NCBI GenBank assembly: GCA_028277885.1
Contig: JANQFK010000039.1
Coordinates: 1-58,087, forward strand
DNA: 58,087 nucleotides
Reading direction: 5' to 3'
DNA from: Myxococcota bacterium
GTDB lineage: Bacteria > Myxococcota_A > UBA9160 > UBA6930
The notes beneath the pieces were generated by a model. That model ran no database searches, was not told the DNA's origin, and saw only the letters and a list, made by a program, of their open reading frames with translations. Made by a program: the position numbers and the translations under genes. Every line of letters starts with the position of its first letter. Position 1 is the stretch's first letter. Below are positions 49,993-57,481 of this stretch, one piece after another.

Positions 49993-50499
49993 CTAGCGCA
50001 GGCTCAGCACCCGGGGCGCGCCGCCCAGCCCCACGAGGCGCGCCAACGCGCGCCCGCTGGCGTCGCGGGCCTCGACGCTCGCCCCGTCGCGCACCAGGGT
50101 GAGCCGGTGGCGCGTGCCGTCGGGCTCGACGAGCTCCACGTCCAGGGCGCCGTCCTCGCGCAGGGTCGCGGTGGCCCGCTCCCCGCCCGGCCCCCACACG
50201 GTGCGCCGGCGCTCCGCCTCGCCGAGGATCGGGTTCGAGCCGGTCCAGAACTCCACCGAGTTGGCGAAGAGGACGTCCAGGGTGACGGCGAAGGCGTAGA
50301 TGGGCACCACGTTGAGCACCAGGAACACCATCCACTGGACCCACTGGTCGGGGTCCACGCGCTCGTTGAAGCGGTAGATCTTGCGGGTGAGCTCGAAGCC
50401 GCCGAAGCAGCCGGTGGTGGCGACGGGCAGGAAGCCGGCGAGCACGAGGGCGCCGATCCAGCGCAGCATGCGCCTGCGAGCCAGGGACAGGGCGTTCAT
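49993..50499 (-). CDS. DUF3332 family lipoprotein
   Basis: 168 residues; GGAGG five bases before the ATG. The start is Arg-rich then hydrophobic, ending GFLPVATTGCFGGFELTRKIY; the Cys could be lipidated. The segment FNERVDPDQWVQWMVFLVLNVVPIYAFAVTLDVLFANSVEFWTG, crossing two hydrophobic stretches, is the DUF3332 hallmark. The remaining C-terminal 80 residues are beta-rich (ATATLREDGALDVELVEPDG). Function unknown. The gene is downstream of the GNAT gene on the same strand. Confidence 0.92.
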   Translation of the reverse strand: MNALSLARRRMLRWIGALVLAGFLPVATTGCFGGFELTRKIYRFNERVDPDQWVQWMVFLVLNVVPIYAFAVTLDVLFANSVEFWTGSNPILGEAERRRTVWGPGGERATATLREDGALDVELVEPDGTRHRLTLVRDGASVEARDASGRALARLVGLGGAPRVLSLR

Positions 50500-50530
50500 G
50501 GGTTCCTCCGGTTCCGTCCGCCGCCCCAGT

Positions 50531-51301
50531 CTAGGGCGCCTGCGGGGCGCGCCGGTAGTGGTAGCCGTAGGCCTCGCGGAACCCCGCGCCCGCGTAGAGG
50601 GCGAGCGCTCCGGGGTTGTCGCGCTCCACCTGGAGGTAGAGCCGGCTCGCGCCGCGGCGCCGGGCCCAGCCCGCGAGTGTGCCGAGCACGGCGCGACCCC
50701 CGCCGCGCCGGCGACGCTCGGGAAGGGTGAACATGGAGAACACGCCCGCCCAGTCGCCGCGCACGACGCCGAGGCCGGCGGCGGCGGGCTCGCCCCCGAG
50801 GCGGGCCAGTGCGAAGCCCGCCGCGGGCCCGATCCGGGCCAGGAAGCCGCGGTAGGCGTCCTGGGCCTCGCCGAAGCGGCTGCGCTCGCCGGCCACGTGG
50901 AACCAGTCGGCGTCGGGCTCCTCCTCGACCGCGGTGGCGACGCCGGGTGCCTCGGGCTCCGCGAGGCCGTCGAGGCTCGCGATCTGGATCGACACCCCCG
51001 CCTCGAGCTCCCAGCCGCGCCCCGCCAGCGCGGCGTCGAGGCCGGGCGGCGCCGAGACGGGCGTGAGCTGCACCCGCGCCGGCGCGCCGCGCTCGGCGTA
51101 GAAGGCCAGGCTGGCCTCGATGCGCTCGTCGAGGGTGCGCGCGCCGCGGGTCTCGCCCGGCCAGACCGAGTTGCCCCGTCGGGTGATCCCCGGCGGCGTG
51201 TGGCGCAGCCGCCAGCCGTCGAGATCGCGGACCTCGGCGGCGGGCCAGGCCGCGAAGGCGGTCTCCTCGAGCTCGCGGATGCGTGCGGCATCGGCGCCCG
51301 T
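50531..51301 (-). CDS. GNAT family N-acetyltransferase without a canonical start codon
   Basis: The C-terminal GNAT domain is clear: VFSMFTLPERRRRGGGRAVL (acetyl-CoA pyrophosphate loop with RRRGGGRA) and LYLQVERDNPGALALYAGAGF. The first canonical start, a GTG, is at 51073 and would give 180 residues. However, family-like sequence continues upstream in the same frame: IRELEETAFAAWPA, DLDGWRLRHTPPGITRRGNS and RIEASLAFYAERGAPARVQL. The reading frame is open back to a TAG at 51311-51313, with no ATG, GTG or TTG in the roughly 240 bases between. The gene may begin at an unusual codon (ACG at 51301, ATC at 51280), carry a start-region mutation, or hold an assembly error. Substrate unknown. Confidence 0.75.
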   Translation of the reverse strand, partial: TGADAARIRELEETAFAAWPAAEVRDLDGWRLRHTPPGITRRGNSVWPGETRGARTLDERIEASLAFYAERGAPARVQLTPVSAPPGLDAALAGRGWELEAGVSIQIASLDGLAEPEAPGVATAVEEEPDADWFHVAGERSRFGEAQDAYRGFLARIGPAAGFALARLGGEPAAAGLGVVRGDWAGVFSMFTLPERRRRGGGRAVLGTLAGWARRRGASRLYLQVERDNPGALALYAGAGFREAYGYHYRRAPQAP

Positions 51302-51340
51302 GGGCCGATGCTAGGGGCCGCGGGCCCGGGAGGCGAAGCC

Positions 51341-51613
51341 CTAGATCTCCGTGCCGGGCCCGGGGTGGTGGCGGTCGTAGATCGCGAGGTACTCGGCCAG
51401 GGACGTCTCCCCGTCGGCGTCGGCGTCGCACTGCTCGAAGGTCACGCCGAACCGCTCGAGCCCAGCGGCCTCGTACTCGGCCGCCGTGAGCGCTCCGCTC
51501 CGGTCGCTGTCCGCCTTCTCGAAGATGTGCTCGACGACCGCGCGGGGGTCCTGCTCGCCGGCGAGCGCCGGCGTAGCCAGCAGCAGGGAGGTCGCGAGGA
51601 CGATTCGATGCAT
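51341..51613 (-). CDS. Small exported EF-hand protein
   Basis: 90 residues. A signal peptide (about 1-18, ending PALAG) precedes two EF-hands: DSDRSGALTAAE (about 35-46) and DADADGETSLAE (about 63-74), each with acidic ligands at positions 1, 3, 5 and 12. Calcium binding in the periplasm or outside is likely. Divergent from the bacterioferritin-like gene with 101 bp between starts. Role unknown. Confidence 0.85.
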   Translation of the reverse strand: MHRIVLATSLLLATPALAGEQDPRAVVEHIFEKADSDRSGALTAAEYEAAGLERFGVTFEQCDADADGETSLAEYLAIYDRHHPGPGTEI

Positions 51614-51714
51614 GGCACTACCCCTCTTCGTCTCTCCCGACGGAGCCTATGGCGCGTCCATGCGCTGTCAAACCGGCGGGTGGTCAGATCCGGTACGCCA
51701 GCTATCCCTATGGC

Positions 51715-52155
51715 ATGGAGCTGGAGACCACGGAAGAAGCCGTCCGCGTCCTGAACGAGATCATGGAGTACGAGCTCGCGGGCGTCGTGCGCTACACCCA
51801 CTACTCGCTGATGATCACGGGCCCGAACCGCATGCCGCTGGTGGAGTTCATGAAGGCGCAGGCAACGGAGTCCCTGGCCCACGCCCAGGCCGCGGGCGAG
51901 ATCCTCACGGGGCTCGACGGCCATCCCAGCCTGAAGATCGCTCCCATCGAGGAGACCCACGAGCACTCCGTCCATGCCGTGCTGAAGGAGAGCTACGCCC
52001 ACGAGATGCGGGCGCTGGGGCTGTACAAGGAGCTGCTCTCCGTGGTGGCCGACGAGAGCGTGTACCTCGAGGAGTACGCCCGGGGCATGATCGGGCAGGA
52101 GGAGCTCCACACCGTGGAGCTCCGGAAGATGCTGCGCGACTACGGGCAGGGCTAG
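51715..52155 (+). CDS. Bacterioferritin-like ferritin-fold protein
   Basis: 146 residues from ATG at 51715; an ATG at 51649 preceded by GGAG is an alternative, but the extra 22 residues are unlike the family. Four-helix ferritin fold with putative diiron ligands in LNEIMEYELAGVVRYTHY, ESLAHAQAAGEI (ExxH), EMRALGLYKEL and QEELHTVEL. No haem-ligating Met of classical Bfr is obvious. Iron storage or peroxide detoxification is plausible. The next gene, 15 bases on, encodes a thioredoxin-like 2Fe-2S ferredoxin, which could reduce stored iron as Bfd does for Bfr. Confidence 0.88.
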   Translation: MELETTEEAVRVLNEIMEYELAGVVRYTHYSLMITGPNRMPLVEFMKAQATESLAHAQAAGEILTGLDGHPSLKIAPIEETHEHSVHAVLKESYAHEMRALGLYKELLSVVADESVYLEEYARGMIGQEELHTVELRKMLRDYGQG

Positions 52156-52170
52156 CCGGACCGCACCTCC

Positions 52171-52467
52171 GTGCCTCCTCGCACCGTCTTCGTCTGCCGG
52201 GGCAGCCACTGCCGCGAGGCGCCCAAGCGGGACCGCCTCGATCGCCTGCTCGCGAGCCTTCCCGTGTCGGTCCGACCGGTCCGCTGCCAGAAGGTGTGCA
52301 AGGGTCCCGTCGTGGGCCTGCGCGTGGACGGCGAGCTGCTGTGGTTCCGCGAGGTGGCCTCCGAGAAGTCGCGCCAGGCGCTCTCCCGTCTGGTGCTCGA
52401 CGGCACCCTGGCGAAGCCGCTGCGCAAGCGGCGCAGCGCCCGCCGCAGCGGAAAGCTCCGCGCCTGA
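52171..52467 (+). CDS. Thioredoxin-like [2Fe-2S] ferredoxin, Arg-rich C-terminus
   Basis: 98 residues, GTG start. Four cysteines in the order expected for the thioredoxin-like 2Fe-2S ferredoxin family: C9 and C14 (CRGSHC), C39 and C43 (CQKVCKGPVVGL), then a beta strand LRVDGELLWFREV. The C-terminal 25 residues are basic (RKRRSARRSGK). Small electron carrier; neighbours suggest it serves the bacterioferritin-like protein. Confidence 0.88.
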   Translation: MPPRTVFVCRGSHCREAPKRDRLDRLLASLPVSVRPVRCQKVCKGPVVGLRVDGELLWFREVASEKSRQALSRLVLDGTLAKPLRKRRSARRSGKLRA

Positions 52468-52478
52468 GCGCCTTCGCC

Positions 52479-52484
52479 TATGCT
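52479..52484 (+). promoter_or_regulatory. TATGCT -10-like element, possible leaderless start
   Basis: TATGCT, exactly six bases, then the GTG at 52491. Geometry would put the start codon at +1. Confidence 0.35.
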
Positions 52485-52490
52485 GCGGGC

Positions 52491-53453
52491 GTGCGGCCGA
52501 AGCTCGGCATCACCCTGCGCAACATGGGAGCCGCCTCCGAGCCCGGCGTGCTCGTCGCCTGCGCGGCCGCGGCCGAGGAGGCGGGGCTGGACGACGTCTG
52601 GGTGGCGGACCACGTCGCGATTCCGCCCGACGCTGCCGAGGGCTCGGGCGGCCGCTATCTCGACCCGCTCGCGACCCTCGCCTGGCTGGCCGGCCGCACC
52701 ACGCGCATCGGTCTCGGCACCGGCGTGCTGGTGGTGCCCTACCGGCCGCCGCTTCCCACGGCGAAGTGGGTCGCGACGGTGCAGGAGCTCTCGGGCGGGC
52801 GGCTGCGCCTCGGCGTGGGGGTGGGGTGGATGAAGCCCGAGTTCCGCGCACTGGGGGTTCCCCGCGAGCGGCGCGGCGCGCTCACCGACGAGACCCTCGC
52901 GTTCCTCGGGCGCTGCTTCGCGGGCGACGAGGTGGAGGCCCACGGCCAGCGCTTCCTGTTCCGCCCGCGTCCCGCGCGACCGCCGATCCTGGTGGGCGGC
53001 GCCGCGCCCCAGGCCCTCGAGCGCGCGGCGCGCTGGGGGGACGGCTGGCTTCCGATGGCGCTCGCCCCCGACGCGTTGCGGGCCCCCGCGGCCGAGCTGG
53101 CGGAGCGCTTCGCCGCGGCGGGCCGGGGACGGCCCGAGGTGGTGGTGATGACGCGCCTGCCCCTCGCCGAGGGCGCGCAGGCGGAGGACCTCGTGGGCGC
53201 CTACGCCGAGGCCGGGGCCACCCATCTCGTGCACGGCGTGCGCTACGAGGTGGCGCGCGAGTTCGCCGAGGAGGCCGCCCGTCTCGGCGCGCTACGCGAG
53301 GCGCTCGCCGCTCAGATGTCCCGCGGGTCGGGCCCCACGTCGCGCACCTCGCGCTGGCTCTCGCCGAGCAGCGTGCGTCCGAAGTCCAGCACCCGGTCGA
53401 GACCCGAGTCGCCGTCGCGCTCCCCGGGCATCAGGAACCAGAGGATCCCGTAG
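52491..53453 (+). CDS. LLM-class flavin-dependent oxidoreductase with antisense-overlapping 3' end
   Basis: 320 residues from GTG. Luciferase-like monooxygenase barrel: LGITLRNMG, GLDDVWVADHVAIPP, YLDPLATLAWLAGRT, IGLGTGVLVVPYRPPL, GRLRLGVGVGWMKPEF and PPILVGGAAPQALERAARWGDGW. F420- or FMN-dependent oxidation is the family reaction. Its closest match in length would stop near 53311; instead the frame continues 142 bases, antisense to the PspC gene, giving a Ser/Arg/Pro-rich tail not seen in relatives. The tail may be real, or the stop lost. Confidence 0.87.
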   Translation: MRPKLGITLRNMGAASEPGVLVACAAAAEEAGLDDVWVADHVAIPPDAAEGSGGRYLDPLATLAWLAGRTTRIGLGTGVLVVPYRPPLPTAKWVATVQELSGGRLRLGVGVGWMKPEFRALGVPRERRGALTDETLAFLGRCFAGDEVEAHGQRFLFRPRPARPPILVGGAAPQALERAARWGDGWLPMALAPDALRAPAAELAERFAAAGRGRPEVVVMTRLPLAEGAQAEDLVGAYAEAGATHLVHGVRYEVAREFAEEAARLGALREALAAQMSRGSGPTSRTSRWLSPSSVRPKSSTRSRPESPSRSPGIRNQRIP

Positions 53454-53641
53454 AGCCAGATGCCGACGCCGTGGAAGGCCGGGAACAGGGTCAGCAGCAC
53501 GAAGCCGGCCCGCACCGCCACGACCGAGGCGCCGAGCTGCTCGGCCACGCCGGCGCAGACGCCGGCGAGCTTGCGCTCGGGGTGGTCGCGGTGCCACTCG
53601 CGAAGGTTGCGGGATCGTTCGCTCGCGGTCGGTCGCTCCAA
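53312..53641 (-). CDS. PspC-domain membrane protein
   Basis: 109 residues from a TTG with GGAGGAGGG upstream; the alternative further upstream is unlikely. NLREWHRDHPERKLAGVCAGVAEQLG followed by one or two TMs (VRAGFVLLTLFPAFHGVGIWLYGILWFLMPG) is the PspC domain. In enterobacteria PspC helps PspA sense membrane damage. Here it stands alone, divergent from an M48 protease lipoprotein. The C-terminal 40 residues are hydrophilic and overlap the LLM gene. Confidence 0.88.
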   Translation of the reverse strand: MERPTASERSRNLREWHRDHPERKLAGVCAGVAEQLGASVVAVRAGFVLLTLFPAFHGVGIWLYGILWFLMPGERDGDSGLDRVLDFGRTLLGESQREVRDVGPDPRDI

Positions 53642-53786
53642 GGTCTTCCCTCCTCCACGGCGCGCTCGCAGTCGGTCACCGTGTGGTACGCGGCGGGCCC
53701 GGCCCGGGTTCACGCCCCGGCCGGTGGCCGGGAGCCCGGAGGGGCCGGCCCCGCGGGAATCCACTGGCACGGCCCCGCGCGGCCGG

Positions 53787-53792
53787 TACTTT
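53787..53792 (+). promoter_or_regulatory. TACTTT -10-like element, near-leaderless start
   Basis: TACTTT ten bases before the GTG at 53803, with no Shine-Dalgarno in between. Confidence 0.35.
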
Positions 53793-53802
53793 CGAGCGCT
53801 CC

Positions 53803-55293
53803 GTGCCTTCCCTCGCCGCCATCCGCCGCGTCCGGGCGCTGCCCGCACTGGCGGCCGCCCTCGTCCTGGCGCTGCCCGTGGGCTGCGCCCGCAACCCGAC
53901 CACGGGGCGGCCCGACCTGGTGCTGGTCTCCTCCGAGCGCGAGCGCGAGATCGGGCGTGAGGAGGCGGCCAAGGTCGAGCAGAGCATCGGCCACGTGGAA
54001 GACCCCGTGCTCCAGGAGTGGGTCTCCTCCATCGGGTCCCGCATCGCCGGCTTCTCGCCGCGCCAGGACGTCGAGTACCGGTTCCACGTCCTCGACATGA
54101 TCGAGCCCAACGCCTTCGCGCTGCCCGGCGGCCACGTCTACGTCTCGCGCGGTCTGCTCGCGCTGGTGAACTCCGAGGACGCGCTCGCCTGCGTGCTCGG
54201 CCACGAGATCGCCCACGTGGCCGCGCGCCACTCGGTGCGTCGCGTGACCGTGGCCACGCCCTTCGCGCTGGCCCTCGGCCTGCCCACGGCCGTGGTGGGC
54301 AGCATCAGCGACACCCTGGGCAGCGTGCTGGGCGGCGTCTCGTCCCTGGCGGCCGGTGCCGTGATCGCGCCCTACAGCCGCCAGCAGGAGCGCGCCGCCG
54401 ATCGCCTCGGCCTCGAGCTGGCCGCCCAGGCGGGCTGGGACCCCACCGCCATGGCGCGCTTCCTCCACACCCTCGAGCGCGAGGAGCAGCTGAAGCGCAA
54501 CGGCTCGCGCCGGCCGCGCTTCTTCGACTCCCATCCCTCCACGCCCTCCCGGGTGCGCAACACGGAACGCCACGCCGGCGGCCTCGAGCGCGGGCCGCGC
54601 TCGCCTTCGGCCTCGACGCCGAGCGCGCTGCTGGACCGGCTCGACGGGCTCATGGTGGGCGAGAACCCGGACCGGGGCGTGTTCGTGGACGGCTCCTTCC
54701 TGCACCCGGAGCTGGGGTTCGCGATCCGCTTCCCGGAGGGCTGGCGCACCGCCAACGTGAACAGCTACGTGGCGGCGGTGGAGCCGGCCCACGAGGACAT
54801 CCTCTCGATCCTCCAGCTCGCCGGCGAGGGCGACGACCCGGCGGCGGGCGCGGTGGCCGACGGGCTCGACGAGGAGGTCGCGAAGAAGCTCGAGCCCGTG
54901 GACCTCGGCGGGCTCGCGGCGGTGCGCATCGTCTCCACCCGGCGTGGCAAGGGCTTCGACCTCACCTGGGTGGCGCACCGCGGCCACGTCTACCGCATCG
55001 TCGGGACCGGGCCCGAAGGGAAGTTCGAGCGCCTGAAGCCGATCTTCCGCGAGGTGGCGTTCTCGTTCCATCCCCTCACCGAGGCCGAGCGCGACCGGAT
55101 CGAGGTGGGCCGCCTGCGCATCGCCCGGGCCCGGGCGGGCGAGAGCCTCGAGGCGCTGATCGAGCGGACCGGCTCGAGCTGGTCCGTCGAGGAGGCCGGC
55201 ATCGCGAACGGCATCGAGGGCGGCGGCGAGCTCGGCGCCGGGCAGCCCGTGAAGCTCGCCATCCCCGAGCGCCACGCGGGCTCGCGGGGCTGA
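53803..55293 (+). CDS. M48-family metalloprotease lipoprotein with C-terminal LysM-like domain
   Basis: 496 residues from GTG. Signal ending ALPVGCARNP gives a lipid-anchored Cys. BepA/YfgC-like N-terminal helix (SEREREIGREEAAKVEQ), then the M48 core: VLGHEIAHVAARHS with H134, E135 and H138, and E196 in RQQERAADRLGLELA. The SHPSTPSRVRNTE motif follows. Residues about 290-435 form a beta-rich domain with VDGSFLHPELGFAIRFPEGW, then a short LysM-like segment (SLEALIERTG to VKLAIPE). Probable outer-membrane-protein quality-control protease. Followed by repeat copy B. Confidence 0.93.
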   Translation: MPSLAAIRRVRALPALAAALVLALPVGCARNPTTGRPDLVLVSSEREREIGREEAAKVEQSIGHVEDPVLQEWVSSIGSRIAGFSPRQDVEYRFHVLDMIEPNAFALPGGHVYVSRGLLALVNSEDALACVLGHEIAHVAARHSVRRVTVATPFALALGLPTAVVGSISDTLGSVLGGVSSLAAGAVIAPYSRQQERAADRLGLELAAQAGWDPTAMARFLHTLEREEQLKRNGSRRPRFFDSHPSTPSRVRNTERHAGGLERGPRSPSASTPSALLDRLDGLMVGENPDRGVFVDGSFLHPELGFAIRFPEGWRTANVNSYVAAVEPAHEDILSILQLAGEGDDPAAGAVADGLDEEVAKKLEPVDLGGLAAVRIVSTRRGKGFDLTWVAHRGHVYRIVGTGPEGKFERLKPIFREVAFSFHPLTEAERDRIEVGRLRIARARAGESLEALIERTGSSWSVEEAGIANGIEGGGELGAGQPVKLAIPERHAGSRG

Positions 55294-55311
55294 GCGCCCG
55301 GCCGCCTGGGA

Positions 55312-55435
55312 AGCCGACCCAGGATGGGTCGGCTTCCGCCGCCAAGCGAGCCCGAGGGGCTCGCTCGGCTGGGAGGCTGACCCGAGAGGGCCAGCCGACG
55401 ACGCGAGAGATTCCGCGAAGCCGAATCGCAGCTAG
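55312..55435 (+). repeat. Two-module dispersed repeat, copy B, with inverted module 2
   Basis: Module 1 (55312-55372) matches copy A directly; module 2 (55373-55431) matches copy A as the reverse complement (55 of 59). Module boundaries are exact to the base and both end with CTAG, here containing the pcm stop codon. It lies between the convergent M48 and pcm genes, the same context as copy A. Confidence 0.85.
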
Positions 55436-56076
55436 TCGGTCTCGGAGGCGATCAGCGGCACGAACATCACCGGCTCGAGGCGCTCGCGGCGGTACTCCTC
55501 GGGGCCTTCCCGGGTGATGCGGATCAGGGTCTGCACGCCCCCCACCGGACCCACCGGGACGAGCAGGCGGCCTCCCACGGCGAGCTGCTCGGTGAGGGCC
55601 GGGGGGATCTCCTCGGCGCCCGCCGACACCAGGATCGCCTGGTAGGGCGCATGCTCGGCCCAGCCGAGGCTGCCGTCGCCGTGGCGCACCCGGACGTTGG
55701 CGAAGCCCAGCCCGGCGAGGCGCTCGGCGGCCTCCCGGGCCAGGCGCCCGATGCGCTCCACGCCGTAGACCTCCGCCGCCAGCCGCCCCAGCACCGCGGC
55801 TGCGTAGCCCGAGCCGGTACCGATCTCGAGCACCCGGTCCTCGGGCCCCACCGCGAGGCGCTCGATCATGTGGGCGACCACGAAGGGCTGGGAGACGGTC
55901 TGCCCGTCGCCGATGGGGACGGGGCCGTCGTCGAAGGCGCGGTGGCGCAGCTCCTCGGGGACGAAGCACTCGCGGGGCACGCTCTCCATGGCGGCCAGCA
56001 CCGCCGCGTCCCGGACGCCCCGCGCCCGGATCTGCTCGTCCACCATCCGGCGGCGATCTGCGGCGTGGGGGTCCAT
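55432..56076 (-). CDS. pcm: Protein-L-isoaspartate O-methyltransferase
   Basis: 214 residues, normal size; GAGGAG precedes the ATG. Methylates isoaspartyl residues formed in ageing proteins using SAM, starting their repair. Seen: MVDEQIRARGVRD, MESVPRECFVPEEL, the PIGDGQTVSQPFVVAHMIE motif of PIMTs and VLEIGTGSGYAAAVLGRLA for SAM binding. GDGSLGWAEHAPYQAILVSAGAEEIP continues the fold. Minus strand, divergent from the second ceramidase-like gene. Confidence 0.96.
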   Translation of the reverse strand: MDPHAADRRRMVDEQIRARGVRDAAVLAAMESVPRECFVPEELRHRAFDDGPVPIGDGQTVSQPFVVAHMIERLAVGPEDRVLEIGTGSGYAAAVLGRLAAEVYGVERIGRLAREAAERLAGLGFANVRVRHGDGSLGWAEHAPYQAILVSAGAEEIPPALTEQLAVGGRLLVPVGPVGGVQTLIRITREGPEEYRRERLEPVMFVPLIASETD

Positions 56077-56095
56077 GGGGTCTCCTCGGGCCGGC

Positions 56096-56101
56096 AGTCT
56101 A
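56096..56101 (-). promoter_or_regulatory. TAGACT -10-like element for pcm
   Basis: TAGACT on the minus strand. Start about seven bases on leaves a 13-base leader carrying GAGGAG before the pcm ATG. Confidence 0.35.
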
Positions 56102-56128
56102 TCCACTCGAATCCGGAGGGGCCGCTGG

Positions 56129-56134
56129 TAGAGT
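56129..56134 (+). promoter_or_regulatory. TAGAGT -10-like element, possible leaderless start
   Basis: TAGAGT, exactly six bases, then the GTG at 56141, the same geometry as at 52479. No Shine-Dalgarno. Confidence 0.35.
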
Positions 56135-56140
56135 CGCGGC

Positions 56141-57478
56141 GTGAGCCCTCGGTCCACGCTGCGCGCGGGGCTCGCGCGCACCCACATCAGCCCGCCCCCG
56201 CGGAGCTACCTGATCGGCTACGGGGACCGCCTGCGCGGGAGCAGCGGCGTGCGCGACGAGCTCACCGCCACGGCGCTGGTGCTCGACGACGACGCCACCC
56301 GCGTGGCGCTGCTGTGCGTCGACATGCTGTGCCTCCACGAGGACGTGGTGGCGCGGGTGCGGGAGCGCGTGGCCGCCGGCACCGGCGTGGCGCCCGAGGC
56401 GCTGCTGATCGCCTGCTCCCACACCCACGCGGGGCCGATCGCCTGGGCGGGGCCGCGCAGCGCGCCCTGGCGACGGCGGCTCGTGGACCGCCTGGTCGCC
56501 AAGCTGGCCGCCGCCGTCACCCAGGCGAGCCAGACCCTGGCGCCGGCCAGCCTCGCGGTCGGCCGCGGCCAGACCCGGGTGGCGGTGAGTCGCCGCGAGC
56601 GCCGGCTCGACGGCCGCGTGGTGCTGGGCGTGAGCCCCGAGGGCTTCGTGGACCGCGGCCTCGACGTGGTCCAGCTGCGCGACCCGGACGGGGCCCCCCG
56701 CGCCACCCTGGTGGGCCTCGCCTGTCACCCGGCGGTGCTGTCGCCGCGCAACCGGCGGGTCTCTGCCGAGTGGCCGGGCGTGATGCGTGCCGAGGTCGAG
56801 GCCGCGACGGGCGCCACCTGCCTCTTCCTCCAGGGCGCCACGGGAGACCTGAACCCCGACCACGTCTGGGGCGACGACGACGAGATCGCCATGGAGCGGA
56901 TCGGGAGGAGCGTCGCCGACGCCGTGGCCGCCACCCTCGAGGCGGGCCTCGAGCCCGTGGCGTCGGTCCCGCTGGCGGCGGGGCGCGCCGAGGTCCCGCT
57001 GGCCATCGACCTGCGCCGCGGCGACGACGGCCGCGTCGAGAGCTACGCCGAGACCGGCGCGCGGCGGCTGCGGGGCGGCGGCCGGCTGCCCGTGCCCCGC
57101 TTCGCCGTGGAGGCGCTGCTCCGCTACGCCTACCCGTGGCGCCCGCGTCAGCGCCCGGGGCCCGACGGCCGGCCCGAGCTGCCGATGGAGGTGCAGGCCC
57201 TGCGGGTGGGGGACCTGGCGCTGGTCTCCCACGCGGCGGAGACCTTCAGCGCCATCGGGCACGCGATCAAGCAGCGCGCCGCCGCGCCCCACACGCTCTT
57301 CGTCGGCTACGCGAACGGCTGCGTCGGCTACCTCGCCACCGCCGAGGCCCACGCCGAGGGCGGCTACGAGGTGGAGGAGGCGCCCCTCGCCTACCGGATC
57401 TCGGGCCGCTTCGACCCGGGCAGCGCCGAGCAGGCCACGCGGCGCAGCCTGGAGCTGGTGGCGGAGCTCTTCGGCTGA
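56141..57478 (+). CDS. Neutral-ceramidase-like hydrolase, paralogue 2
   Basis: 445 residues from GTG. RAGLARTHISPPPRSYLIGYGDR opens the N-terminal domain; CSHTHAGPIAW near residue 89, CHPAVLSPRNR near 190 and LQGATGDLNPD near 228 supply the expected metal and catalytic positions of ceramidase-like amidases. The gene has no signal peptide and lacks the ceramidase C-terminal domain, as its paralogue at 31970 does. The GATGDLNP motif is better kept here (paralogue 1 has GAHADVDP), so this copy is closer to the catalytic consensus. Substrate unknown. Confidence 0.85.
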   Translation: MSPRSTLRAGLARTHISPPPRSYLIGYGDRLRGSSGVRDELTATALVLDDDATRVALLCVDMLCLHEDVVARVRERVAAGTGVAPEALLIACSHTHAGPIAWAGPRSAPWRRRLVDRLVAKLAAAVTQASQTLAPASLAVGRGQTRVAVSRRERRLDGRVVLGVSPEGFVDRGLDVVQLRDPDGAPRATLVGLACHPAVLSPRNRRVSAEWPGVMRAEVEAATGATCLFLQGATGDLNPDHVWGDDDEIAMERIGRSVADAVAATLEAGLEPVASVPLAAGRAEVPLAIDLRRGDDGRVESYAETGARRLRGGGRLPVPRFAVEALLRYAYPWRPRQRPGPDGRPELPMEVQALRVGDLALVSHAAETFSAIGHAIKQRAAAPHTLFVGYANGCVGYLATAEAHAEGGYEVEEAPLAYRISGRFDPGSAEQATRRSLELVAELFG

Positions 57479-57481
57479 GCC

